DNA of 64,000 nucleotides from Nocardioides sp. TF02-7 (GTDB taxonomy: Bacteria > Actinomycetota > Actinomycetes > Propionibacteriales > Nocardioidaceae), in contig NZ_CP092535.1 in NCBI RefSeq assembly GCF_022437945.1, positions 3,906,001-3,970,000 of the forward strand, read 5' to 3'. A program made the translations under genes and the position numbers. Below are positions 27,356 to 35,763 of the stretch, piece by piece. Each line of letters opens with the position of its first letter. The first letter of the stretch is position 1. The notes under the pieces are model-generated. The model saw only the letters and a program-made list of their open reading frames with translations. It was not told the origin of the DNA and made no database searches.

Positions 27356-27696
27356 AGCGACATCCCCTCCGTCCGGTTTGCTGCCGGTGTCGGCGCGGGG
27401 GAGTGGACATCTCGCTGGAGGGCACGCCGCGCAACGACAGGAGTACGCCGTGTGCGACGAATCAACTCGGCTTGGAGGTCGATGCCGCGCGCGACTGTCG
27501 GGCTGAGGTACGACGAGAGCTCGGTCGGCCGAACCCAGGCGATGCCCTTGGGTGCGTTCGCCGGTGTCTGCGCTTCAACCGCGCGCATCGACGGATCACG
27601 GTGGCGAGCGAGGGCGCTCGCGGTCGCCTCGGTGCTCTGCACAGACGGCTCGTGCGGACGGTAGCTGTGACGGCGGTACTCGGCGTGGGTGTTCAC
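27352..27696 (-). CDS. Small unknown backbone protein
   Basis: 114 residues, GTG start overlapping the primase stop. It is basic and soluble, with RAVEAQTPANAPKGIAWVRP followed by ELSSYLSPTVARGIDLQAEL, which may be a small helical domain. No motif known to me. It is part of the coupled chain primase - this gene - unknown - ParB-like. Confidence 0.6.
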   Translation of the reverse strand: MNTHAEYRRHSYRPHEPSVQSTEATASALARHRDPSMRAVEAQTPANAPKGIAWVRPTELSSYLSPTVARGIDLQAELIRRTRRTPVVARRALQRDVHSPAPTPAANRTEGMSL

Positions 27697-28601
27697 AGCT
27701 GGATCGCCTCATTCCTCTGAGTAGGGCCCAGGCGGCTCCCGGGGCCGAGCCGGGACGCGATCCGGAAGGCGGAGTCGATGGTCGACTCGATTTCCCGATC
27801 GGGAAGGCCGGCGTACTGGGCGGCGGGCATCAGATAGCTGACGGTGTTCGCGCGGCTCTGGCCGTCCTCGGCCATGCGACATGACGCCCAGAAGAGGGCG
27901 CGATTGCGACCGCCTTCGGGCGTCAGCGCCACCACTCTGGCCAGCGCCTCAGGGTGGCAGCCCTTCGGAGAGAGCCCTGACGGTGGTGCTACCGGTCGCG
28001 GCCGGGGCGGCTCCAGGAACGGGCGAAGCCCGACCGCGTCCAGCGGCTCCGCCGGCTGGGTCGTGACCGCGATGACCTCGTACGCCCTGATCACGCCGTC
28101 CACCTCGAGCCGCGACGGGGGAGCAATGACGTAGCCACCATCGCCCCGGAAGTCGACGTGCGCGGACGGGACCTGCCACGACCGCTGCTCCCGGTCGGGC
28201 ACGCTCGGGTAGTAGGCGTGGACCCCGCCCGACGGCGTGCGGACGAGCCAGCCCCAATGCGTGGCGAGCCCATCAGAGCGAGCACGCTCGAACGCCGCGA
28301 ATCCACTGCCGCCCGCGTGGACGTCGATGTCAACGACGAGGATGCCGGTGCGGGCGCCCGTAGGCAGCCCGATGTTCGCTTCGGGCGTGCGCTCCCACCA
28401 GCGGTGCACGACGCGAGCGGAGGACGTCGCATCGTGGAAGCCGTTCGGCGTGAGTGGCTGCTTGCCGCCCGGCACGCAGGGGAACACTGGGATGCCGAGA
28501 TTCGCGTAGCGGATCGCGGCAGCACCCAGGGTGGGCTCGCCGGCAACGCGCTGCATTGTCGAGGTGGTCCAGTCGGGCTTCGGGTTTGCCGGGTCGAACA
28601 T
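27693..28601 (-). CDS. Bifunctional DNA primase/polymerase (prim-pol) domain protein
   Basis: 302 residues. The N-terminal AEP prim-pol domain is recognisable: AAAIRYANLGIPVFPCVPGG, PEANIGLPTGARTGILVVDIDVH (catalytic acidic DxD), a GWLVRTPSGGVHAYYP strand with the catalytic His, and FRGDGGYVIAPPSRLEVDG. A C-terminal helical part (RVVALTPEGGRNRALFWAS) resembles the primase C-terminal domain. No helicase is fused. It is the first gene of the backbone operon and probably primes transferred or replicating element DNA. Confidence 0.88.
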   Translation of the reverse strand: MFDPANPKPDWTTSTMQRVAGEPTLGAAAIRYANLGIPVFPCVPGGKQPLTPNGFHDATSSARVVHRWWERTPEANIGLPTGARTGILVVDIDVHAGGSGFAAFERARSDGLATHWGWLVRTPSGGVHAYYPSVPDREQRSWQVPSAHVDFRGDGGYVIAPPSRLEVDGVIRAYEVIAVTTQPAEPLDAVGLRPFLEPPRPRPVAPPSGLSPKGCHPEALARVVALTPEGGRNRALFWASCRMAEDGQSRANTVSYLMPAAQYAGLPDREIESTIDSAFRIASRLGPGSRLGPTQRNEAIQL

Positions 28602-28623
28602 GCCTCGAGACTGGAGGCGCAGC

Positions 28624-28642
28624 GTTACCGGAATCCGGTAAC
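28624..28642. promoter_or_regulatory. Perfect 19-bp palindrome upstream of the primase operon
   Basis: GTTACCGGAATCCGGTAAC has 9-bp arms around one central base and lies 23 bases before the primase ATG (minus strand). It has the form of an operator for a dimeric repressor controlling the backbone operon; no cognate regulator is identifiable. Confidence 0.6.
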
Positions 28643-28646
28643 AAGG

Positions 28647-28670
28647 AGGGGGAACGGGGAGGGGGAACGT
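28647..28670 (+). repeat. Two tandem GGAGGGGGAACG-type repeats
   Basis: Two adjacent copies of a 12-13-base G-rich unit containing GGAGGGGGAACG (the spacer differs by G additions) lie between the palindrome and the TGCGTTTGCGCAGG motif. On the minus strand these are CGTTCCCCCTCC repeats in the promoter region of the primase operon. Confidence 0.45.
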
Positions 28671-28684
28671 TGCGTTTGCGCAGG
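28671..28684 (+). repeat. Copy 3 of the TGCGTTTGCGCAGG motif
   Basis: Identical over 14 bases to 1629-1642 and placed 70 bases upstream of the primase start, exactly where the backbone ends and the cytochrome/copper cargo begins (ccdA stop at 28698). Confidence 0.5.
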
Positions 28685-28697
28685 GCAGCCGCGTTCC

Positions 28698-29553
28698 CTA
28701 AGAGATCATCCGATATGGGGCATGCGAGACTCGCAGCCTCAGATCGGGGGTCTGCCAGTTGGCGACGACACCCCTGGAGCCGAGTCATCAGATCAAGCCA
28801 CAGCCCGGTCACCTGAAGCACTCCGAGCACGACCATGACGAGGCCGCCGACGATCATCACTCGCGGGGCGTGACGTCGTGCCCACTGCATCCGCGCCATG
28901 AACCTTGAGATCGAGAACGCAGCCACGATGAAGGGGATGCCGAGACCGACGCTGTAGGCGAACGAGAGCAAGGCGCCGCGGCCGGCACCGGCGCTCGTCG
29001 TGGCGAGGGTCAGGACTGCGGCCAGAGTCGGGCCGATGCACGGTGTCCAGCCGAGGCCGAACATCACGCCGAGGACGGGGGCCCCGGCCAGCCCGGCCCT
29101 CGGTCGGTACGACAACCGGATGGAACGGCTCGCCAGCGGCATGCGCGACAACAACCCACTGAACATCAGTCCGAAGACGATGGTGACGATGCCGAGGAAC
29201 CGAACGACCGTCTCCTGATGGCTGATGAGCAGGCTGCCCAGCGCCCCGAACAGCACGCCGTAGCTCGTGAACACAGCTGCGAAGCCGAGGACAAAGAGCA
29301 CCGAACCGAGGACGACCCGCCGGTCATGTCTGCGCCGCGCCTCGAACGGGGCACGGGCTGTTGGCTCAGCCTGGCCGGAACCGACCGCGACCGGTGTGCG
29401 GTGCTCGGCGCCGGCCATGCCCGCGACGTAGGACAGGTACCCGGGCACGAGTGGCAGGCAGCATGGCGAGAGGAACGAGACCAGGCCAGCCGCGACGGCG
29501 AGCGCTGCGGCGACGATGAGGGGTCCCTCCATCACCAGGTCGGTGGCATTCAT
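28698..29553 (-). CDS. ccdA: CcdA-type thiol-disulfide transporter (one frameshift)
   Basis: About 284 residues after correction. The first span contains SFLSPCCLPLVPGYLSYVAG and a later one FGLGWTPCIGPTLAAVLTLA, the two Cys-Pro motifs that pass reducing equivalents from thioredoxin across the membrane. There are about six spans. The frame breaks at a C4 run (28771-28774); removal of one base gives the short tail VVANWQTPDLRLRV and stop at 28698, instead of a long frame that runs antisense over the primase. It would reduce the TlpA/ResA proteins encoded further right for cytochrome c haem attachment. Confidence 0.88.
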
Positions 29554-29601
29554 GCGTCTGGGTGCTCAATCATGTCTGGCGACGCTCTGGGGACGGCGCA
29601 T

Positions 29602-29619
29602 CTACTATCAAAGGTAGGA
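29602..29619. promoter_or_regulatory. BlaI-type operator, site 1
   Basis: CTACTATCAAAGGTAGGA is the reverse complement of TCCTACCTTTGATAGTAG and fits the 18-base consensus TMCTANNNNNNRTAGTAG shared with sites at 40916, 47184 and 51369. It lies between the divergent ccdA and BlaI-type genes, 37 bases before the regulator start, which suggests autoregulation. Confidence 0.65.
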
Positions 29620-29655
29620 TACCGGCGGAGTCGGGGAAGCAGGCGGGTGAGGAGC

Positions 29656-30021
29656 ATGCCGAGAATGAAGGGGCTGGGAGAGCTCGAGGCGCAGGTGATG
29701 AACCTTCTGTGGGCCACGGACGCACCCCAGTCGGTTCGTCAGGTTCTGGAGGCTCTTCCTCACGAGCGCAATCGGGCCTACACCACGGTCATGACCGTTC
29801 TCGACAACCTTCACCGCAAGGGCTTCGTCGAGCGCGAGCGTCTTGGCCGCGCCTGGAACTACCGACCGACACGGTCCCGAGAGGAACATGTCGCGGACCT
29901 GATGGGGGATGCCCTCGGTGCAAGCGGCGACCGAACCGCGGCGCTGATGCATTTCGTCGAGCAGCTTCCCGCGGAGGAGGCCGCCCAGCTGCGGGCGTTG
30001 CTCGACCGGCACCCGGAGTGA
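29656..30021 (+). CDS. BlaI/MecI/CopY-family repressor
   Basis: 121 residues. ATG 29656 follows GAGGAGC. The winged helix shows LGELEAQVMNLLWATDAPQS, VRQVLEAL and NRAYTTVMTVLDNLHRKGFV, the classic BlaI recognition helix and turn, followed by a C-terminal dimerisation helix. An operator-like palindrome lies in its own promoter. An M56 peptidase of BlaR1 type is encoded 2.1 kb downstream, so repressor cleavage by that peptidase is the likely induction route. The ligand sensed here is unlikely to be a beta-lactam because no penicillin-binding domain is present in the M56 protein. Confidence 0.9.
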   Translation: MPRMKGLGELEAQVMNLLWATDAPQSVRQVLEALPHERNRAYTTVMTVLDNLHRKGFVERERLGRAWNYRPTRSREEHVADLMGDALGASGDRTAALMHFVEQLPAEEAAQLRALLDRHPE

Positions 30022-30068
30022 GCGTGTGACGACCGCCCCGGTTGACTGGATGGGCACGCCCGGCGTTA

Positions 30069-30088
30069 TCATCGCCATATGACGATGA
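30069..30088. promoter_or_regulatory. Inverted repeat overlapping the ArsR start codon
   Basis: TCATCG (30069-30074) and CGATGA (30083-30088) are inverted around CCATATGA, which includes the ATG at 30079. This is a plausible ArsR-type operator for autoregulation. Confidence 0.4.
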
Positions 30089-30459
30089 AAGCCCAGGGTG
30101 TCGAAACCGCGACAGGTTCGGTCGACGAGACAGAGGCCGCGGTCGCGGCCGCGTGTCTCTTCCGTGGCATGGGGGATCCGTCGCGGGTCGCCATCCTGCG
30201 GCACCTGTTGCTGGGGGAGCACAAGGTGACGGAGTTGACCGCACATCTCGGCCTGGCTCAGTCCACCGTCTCCAAGCATCTGGCCTGCCTTCGCGAATGC
30301 GGTCTGGTGGAGTCCCGACCGGTGGGTCGGGCCTCGGTCTTCACCCTGACTCAGCCCGCTGCGGTCCTGAAAGTGTTCGCAGCCGCAGAGGAGCTGCTGG
30401 CAGCAACTGGCGACGCCGTCATCCTGTGCCCGAACTCGGGTTTGGGATCCTCGCGATGA
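30079..30459 (+). CDS. ArsR/SmtB-family metalloregulator
   Basis: 126 residues. Winged helix with MGDPSRVAILRHLLLGEHKVTELTAHLGLAQSTVSKHLACLRECGLV and the wing SRPVGRASVFTL. Cysteines at AACLF and LACLRECGL may form a metal site of the Cd/Zn-sensing kind. The stop overlaps the start of the first CDF exporter, so it regulates and is co-transcribed with the exporters. Confidence 0.9.
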   Translation: MTMKAQGVETATGSVDETEAAVAAACLFRGMGDPSRVAILRHLLLGEHKVTELTAHLGLAQSTVSKHLACLRECGLVESRPVGRASVFTLTQPAAVLKVFAAAEELLAATGDAVILCPNSGLGSSR

Positions 30460-31208
30460 CGGCCGCGACAGCGTGGACCCTCGCGGATCCGACGCGGCGG
30501 CGCCGGCTCATGCGGCGCGCACAGCTGCTGGCGGCGACATCGGTTGCCTACAACGTCATCGAGGCGGTCATCGCGATCACGGCCGGTCTCCTCGCCGGAT
30601 CGGTTGCGTTGGTCGGATTCGGTCTGGACTCGGTCGTGGAGGTGAGCAGCGGTCTGATCATCCTGTGGCAGTTCCGGCACCACCTCCCAGAGTCCCGGGA
30701 GCAGCAGGCGCTTCGGCTGATGGCTCTGTCGTTCTTCGCGCTCGCCGCCTACGTCACCTTCGAGTCGATGCGCGCGCTCAGCGGCAGCCATGACCCGGAT
30801 GACTCGCCGGTAGGAATCGGTCTCGCTGCCGCGTCGCTGGCGATCATGCCCTTCCTCTCCTGGATGCAGCGGCGGACGGGTCGGGAGCTCGGCTCCGGAG
30901 CCGTTGTCGCCGACTCCACTCAGACACTGCTGTGCACGTACCTCTCTGCGGTGCTGTTGGCCGGGCTCCTGCTGAACTCGACGCTCGGCTGGTCGTGGGC
31001 CGACCCGATCGCCGGCCTGGTGATCGCCGCGGTCGCCGTGCGCGAAGGCGTCGAGGCGTGGCGGGGCGAAGGCTGCTCGTGCGCTCCCCACCTGGCCGAT
31101 GCGGCGACATCGGCCGGTGACACCGTCGCAGGTGACGACGGGTGCGGCTCCGGCTGCTGCCAGAGCGAACTGCCAGTCCCCAGTGCCGACGCCGCGAAGG
31201 GGTCGTGA
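30456..31208 (+). CDS. CDF-family cation efflux protein, copy 1
   Basis: 250 residues, ATG overlapping the ArsR stop. Six spans. The cation site GFGLDSVVEVSSG in span 2 and VVADSTQTLLC in span 5 match the CDF Asp/His ligands (here HD-type pattern is altered to D/E). The C-terminus is short and Cys-rich (EGCSCAPHL, GDDGCGSGCCQS) instead of the usual cytoplasmic ferredoxin-like domain. It probably exports Zn/Cd or similar ions. Confidence 0.85.
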   Translation: MTAATAWTLADPTRRRRLMRRAQLLAATSVAYNVIEAVIAITAGLLAGSVALVGFGLDSVVEVSSGLIILWQFRHHLPESREQQALRLMALSFFALAAYVTFESMRALSGSHDPDDSPVGIGLAAASLAIMPFLSWMQRRTGRELGSGAVVADSTQTLLCTYLSAVLLAGLLLNSTLGWSWADPIAGLVIAAVAVREGVEAWRGEGCSCAPHLADAATSAGDTVAGDDGCGSGCCQSELPVPSADAAKGS

Positions 31209-32104
31209 TGGGAGTCGGACACGGACACGGACATGCGGGAGGCCGCCACAGGTGGAGGCTCGCTGTCGCGTTCGGACTCGTCGCGTCGTTCTTCGGCGTC
31301 GAACTCGCTGTCGGCTGGTGGTCCGGATCGCTGGCCCTGCTCTCCGATGCCGGCCACATGGCCGCGGACGTCGTCGCCCTGGGTGCGGCGCTCGCCGCGA
31401 CCCGGATTGCCACCATGAAGGACCGCACCGGCCGCAAGACCTTCGGCTCGTATCGAGCCGAAGTGTTCGCCTCCGGCCTCACCGTCCTGCTCATGCTGGG
31501 GGCAGGTGCCTACGTCGCATTCGAGGGCATTTCCCGTATCGGGGAGGCCGTTCACCTGGAGAGCGGCGCGGTGATGGTCGTCGGTGTGATCGGCCTGCTG
31601 ATCAACGTGGCTGCCCTCCTGTTGCTGAAGGGTGGCGCGGGCGAGAGCATCAACGTCAAGGGCGCCTACCTCGAAGTTGTCGCTGACACCGTCGGCTCTG
31701 TCGGTGTGATCGCCGCCGGCGCCATGGTCGCTCTCACCGGAAGCGCGTGGTGGGACACCGGTATCGCGATGGCGATCGCGCTGTTCGTCATCGTCCGTGC
31801 CGTCATGCTCGGACGCGAGGTCCTGACGGTCCTCGGCCAGCACGCCCCTGCCGGCATGACCCCAGCGGAGGTCGAAGCGGCGCTCGACGGCCTCGACGGC
31901 GTCGAGGAGGTCCACGACCTCCACCTGTGGACGCTCACCTCCGGGATGAACGTCGCGACGGCGCACCTGGTCGCCTCACCGAGCGCCGACCCGGCCGCGG
32001 TCCTGACCTCCGCACAGGCCGCCCTCCGCAACCGGTACGGCGTCGAGCACGCGACGTTGCAGATAGAGTCGGACGCTACCGCCTGCAACGAGGTGTCATG
32101 GTGA
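31208..32104 (+). CDS. CDF-family cation efflux protein, copy 2 (CzcD/ZitB type)
   Basis: 298 residues, ATG overlapping the previous stop. His-rich N-terminus GVGHGHGHAGGRHRWR, then six spans with LLSDAGHMAADVVAL and LEVVADTVGSVGVI, the paired HD-type metal sites of Zn/Cd exporters. The C-terminal cytoplasmic domain contains DLHLWTLTSGMNVATAHL, diagnostic of this branch. Together with the ArsR gene it forms a compact Zn/Cd resistance unit inside the cargo block. Confidence 0.93.
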   Translation: MGVGHGHGHAGGRHRWRLAVAFGLVASFFGVELAVGWWSGSLALLSDAGHMAADVVALGAALAATRIATMKDRTGRKTFGSYRAEVFASGLTVLLMLGAGAYVAFEGISRIGEAVHLESGAVMVVGVIGLLINVAALLLLKGGAGESINVKGAYLEVVADTVGSVGVIAAGAMVALTGSAWWDTGIAMAIALFVIVRAVMLGREVLTVLGQHAPAGMTPAEVEAALDGLDGVEEVHDLHLWTLTSGMNVATAHLVASPSADPAAVLTSAQAALRNRYGVEHATLQIESDATACNEVSW

Positions 32105-32153
32105 ACCAGTCAACGCGATGCGCCCCCATGGTCGACGCCCACGGGGAGCGTCC

Positions 32154-33113
32154 ATGATCGCCGCACTCGGCCTCGTCCTGTTCGCCGCAACCGTGGTCGT
32201 CACCGCCCAACGGGTGCTGCCCGGAGCTGCGTGGATGCGTCGAGCTCCGCGGCAAGGCGTTGTCGCCTGGCAAGTCGTGACGGTCACCGTCCCGGCATCA
32301 CTGCTGCTCGCTGGAGCCGCCCTCGCGCTCCCGACGGTGCCATCGGCCACAGACGACATCGCGGGTCTCCTCGGGGCATGTGAGTTCCTCGTTCGGCAGC
32401 ACTATGAGACGCCCGGGGGAGCGTTGGTCCACGTCCTCGGCGTGCTCGGGGCCGCAGGACTCCTCCTTCGCCTGGGTTGGAGCGTCGTCACCGAGTTTCT
32501 GGCGGTTCGGCGCGATCGGCAGCGGCAGCGCGCCCGAGTCGCACTGGTCGGCCGCCCCGACGCGGTCGACGGGGCGTGGATCGTCGATGAACCCCGTCCG
32601 TCCGTGTTCTGCATCCCCGGGCGCAGGGACCAGATCGTGGTGACCACAGGGGCCCTTGCCGTCCTCACGCCCCGCCAGCGGGCCCTCGCTCTCGCCCACG
32701 AGCGAGCGCATCTCGGTGGCCGCCACCACGTCGCGCTCACCGTCGCAGCAGCGTTGCGGCGGGCGATGCCACGCAGCCGGTTCTTCGCAATCGCCGAGAC
32801 CGAGATCGCGACCCTGGTGGAGATGCACGCCGACGATCGAGCAACGGCCGCCGGAGGTCGACGGGACCTCGCAGCGGCACTGGTCGCGCTCGCCGAGGGA
32901 ACGTCTCCCGCCGGCGCACTCGCGGTCAACGGTGGCGCGGCGATGCAGCGCGTGCACCGCCTCGTTGTCACCGCGCCTGGCTTGCCTCTCGGTCAACGCT
33001 GGTCGATCCACGGGATCGCGGCCGCACTTGTCGCGGCGCCGGTCCTGATCGCGGCGGCGCCCGCGCTCGAGACCGCGCTCCTCGACTACTGTGCCGCGGC
33101 GTTCCACGCCTGA
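32154..33113 (+). CDS. M56-family (BlaR1/MecR1-like) membrane metallopeptidase
   Basis: 319 residues, ATG after GGGGAGC. Three N-terminal hydrophobic spans (AALGLVLFAATVVVTA, WQVVTVTVPASLLLAGAALAL, HVLGVLGAAGLLLRLGW), then the zinc motif ALAHERAHLGGRHH with a downstream Glu (ETEIATLVEMHADDRA), and a C-terminal span. It lacks the extracellular beta-lactam sensor domain of BlaR1. It is the expected proteolytic partner of the BlaI-type repressor at 29656; the inducing signal is unknown and may be metal or redox stress. Confidence 0.88.
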   Translation: MIAALGLVLFAATVVVTAQRVLPGAAWMRRAPRQGVVAWQVVTVTVPASLLLAGAALALPTVPSATDDIAGLLGACEFLVRQHYETPGGALVHVLGVLGAAGLLLRLGWSVVTEFLAVRRDRQRQRARVALVGRPDAVDGAWIVDEPRPSVFCIPGRRDQIVVTTGALAVLTPRQRALALAHERAHLGGRHHVALTVAAALRRAMPRSRFFAIAETEIATLVEMHADDRATAAGGRRDLAAALVALAEGTSPAGALAVNGGAAMQRVHRLVVTAPGLPLGQRWSIHGIAAALVAAPVLIAAAPALETALLDYCAAAFHA

Positions 33114-33125
33114 GATCGCCGGATC

Positions 33126-33780
33126 ATGCCCCCACCGACTCGCGCGTGGACCTTCGCGATGGTCGACCTCGCCGGCTACACCGCCCTGACCGAGACGCAC
33201 GGCGACGAGCACGCTGCCGACCTCGCGACGAAGTTCGCGCGCCTCGCGGAGGAGCAACTCGACACCGGCGATCGTCTCATCAAGACGATCGGCGACGCGG
33301 TCCTCCTGGCCACGCCGTCCCCCTGCTACGGGTATCGCTCTCGTTGAACGTCTGCTGACCGCCTGCGCCGGGCTCGAGGGGTTTCCGGTGGCGCGCGCTG
33401 GGCTGCACCACGGTCCTGCGGCGGAGCGCGACGGCGACATGTTCGGCACGGCGGTCAATCTTGCCGCCCGGATCGCCGGACAGGCGTCGGGTGGACAGAC
33501 CCTCGCGACAGCAGAGGTGGCCGATGCCGCACGGGAGCGAGGCCGCAGTGTGGTGTCGATGGGTGCCGTCGAGCTTCGCAACCTCATCGATGCCCCCGAG
33601 CTCTTCGACATCGACCTCGGCCTCGTCCGGCCCAGGGGTGGGGTCGATCCGGTATGCCGGATGTGGGTCCCGCACGCGGGCGGCGCCGGGCACCTGCGGC
33701 ATGACGGCCGCCACCATTGCTTCTGCTCCCTGGAGTGCGCCGCCGCATTCTCGGCGCAGCCGGATCGCTACACGACCTGA
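33126..33780 (+). CDS. Class III nucleotide cyclase domain fused to a YHS domain (one frameshift)
   Basis: About 217 residues after correction. FAMVDLAGYTALTETHGD carries the first metal-binding Asp of class III cyclases, IKTIGDAVLLA the second, and GTAVNLAARIAGQA the transition-state Asn/Arg. The C-terminal 45 residues form a YHS-type Cys domain (VDPVCRMWVPHA, HHCFCSLECAAAF) like the one at the CopA N-terminus. The frame breaks in a C5 run at 33319-33323; deleting one base gives SPATGIALVERLL. A metal-linked cyclase is implied by the fusion, though catalytic activity is not shown and the lysine/aspartate for base choice was not identified. Confidence 0.78.
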
Positions 33781-35763
33781 CTCCCGGTTGGTGCTTCGGC
33801 CGAGTGGGCAACGGCTGCGGCTGATTCGGGGGGAAGGACAGCTCCTCGGGATCCCCCTGCGTCCCCGCGTATCTCCCGAGATGGTCAACAGGGAGAGCGC
33901 GAGGCCGTGGCAGAGCAACAGAGCGAGCCCGAGCAGGCCGCCGAGCTGCTGGTCCTCGACGGGGCTGGCGCCCCACGGCCGGTCCAGGACCGTGAACCAG
34001 TCTGCTGCGCGGAGGTCGTCGGATCCGATCAGGCCGAGCATGAAGGCCACCAGGGACGCCGTGGTGGCCCCGACAAGCAGCAGGCGGGTTCGGGTGCTGG
34101 GTCTGCGCATGGTCGGGTCGATGCCACAGACGGCGTTGGCGAACAGGTAGCCCACCAACAGTGCACTCCCTGTCATCACAAGGTGCATGGTGTGGCCGCG
34201 CAAGGACGCCTCGAATGCCGACGATGAGTAGAATCCGACCACGCTGATCACGAACAGCGGAGCGGCGACCATCCCGTGGCCCACCAGCTGCACCGGCAAC
34301 GAGTACGCGACGTGCGAGAGCCACTCACGGGGCCCGTGGGATCCGTCGGCCCGACGGCCCAGGGCGCGTAGCGCCAGGGTGATCGGCGCCGCAACCGCGA
34401 AGCACACCGGAACCAAGGCGATGATCGCCGTGTGCTGCACCATGTGCATGCTGAACAGCACGTCGCCGTAGGCGCCCGGTGCCCCGCTGGTTGCCCACAC
34501 GAGCCCCGCGCAGCCGGCCAGCCACGCCAGCGTCCGTCCGCGCGGCCAGGTCTCGCTTCGACGGTGCAGGCGGCGGACTCCGGCAAGGTAGGCGGCAGCG
34601 AAGCCGATCGCGACCGGCGTCCAGAGGGTGTCGATCTGCCACTGAGTGAACCACTCGGGCAGGCCGAGTCGAGGAGGCATTGGGCGCCCGAGGAGCTCCT
34701 CGGCCGGCACCGGTACGGCGGAGTCAGCGGCCTGTGGAGGCGGAGTGCGAGCCAGCGCGACGCCAGCGCCCGTGGCGACTGCCATGAGGACCAGCTCGGC
34801 GACGGTGAGCTGGAGGAACGACCATCTGCGCGGCGGGTCGAACTCGCTGGAGAGTCGTCGGACGACCAGACGACGCTGACGCCACCCGAGAACGCCGAGC
34901 ATCACGAACAAGGCCGACTTGAGGCCGAGAGCGGCTCCGTAGTCGCTGAGGACGTCTGTGACCGCGGGGATCCTCAGCACGCCGCCGGCTAGCCCGGACG
35001 CCGCGGTGGCGGCATAGCACAAGCCCGCGATCCGTGAGTACCGTCCGGCGATGACCCGGAGGTCAACGTCGGGGTGGCGGTGGATCCAGACGAGGGCGAC
35101 GAGTCCGCCGACCCAGACTGCGACACCCAGCAGGTGCAGGAACTGCGCGTTGACGGCGAGATCGTGGTTGGCATCGCTCGCGGCATGGCCGGTCAGTGCC
35201 ATCGCCCACAGCCCGACGACGCCGAGCGCGCCGCCCAGCGCGAGCCCAGTGACAGTACGTGCAGCGAGTGCCGCGAAGGTGGTCATGCCGGCCAGGAGTG
35301 CGTTCCAGGCCAGCTGCTGACCGATGGCCATCTCGGTGGCGAAGAACTGCAGTTGCGCGGGCGATGCTTCGAACGGGCCTTGTCCGGCCGCGTCGGCGTA
35401 GGTGAGGACGAACTCGCAGGCGACGCCGGTCAGCCAGAGCGCTGCGGCCATTGCAGCAAGTCGGGCCAACCGTCGTTGGGGCCGACTCAACAGCCCGGAC
35501 TCCTTCGCCGGCACCGCGACAGTGGCCAGGACGAGCGCTCCGACCGTCACCGCCGTCGCTGCATCCCGGACGCCGCGGCTGACCGGGAGCCCCCACTGGG
35601 TGAGTGCACCCGGGTCGGGCAGCCCCGTCGGAGGTGCACCTCCGATGCTGCCCGTCGCCAGCAGCGTTCCGACGGCCGCCACCGGAGCCACGACCACAAC
35701 GAGGACGAGGACCACCGAATCGGCCCAGCGAACGCGGCCGAGTGCGGACACCGTGTCGATCAC
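33768..35763 (-). CDS. CopD domain fused to CtaG-type cytochrome oxidase assembly protein
   Basis: About 664 residues. GTG 35763 overlaps the copC stop. The N-terminal half is a CopD copper-import domain with about eight spans and His-containing motifs (HLLGVAVWVGGLVALVWIHRH); the C-terminal half is a caa3-type CtaG domain (FTQWQIDTLWTPVA, VLFSMHMVQHTAIIALVP, GHTMHLVMTGSALLVGYLFA). Fused CopD-CtaG is known in actinobacteria. The literal frame runs on antisense into the cyclase gene with an Arg-rich tail; I end it at 33768 assuming one extra base near 33880, which is a weaker inference than elsewhere. Confidence 0.85.

Noticed and set aside
28330..28697. Extended CcdA of 407 residues
   Set aside because: The extension overlaps the primase gene antisense; correcting the C4 run ends CcdA at a normal length.
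33280..33767. Arg-rich C-terminal extension of the CopD-CtaG frame into the cyclase gene
   Set aside because: It is antisense to conserved cyclase and YHS motifs and has shadow-frame composition.
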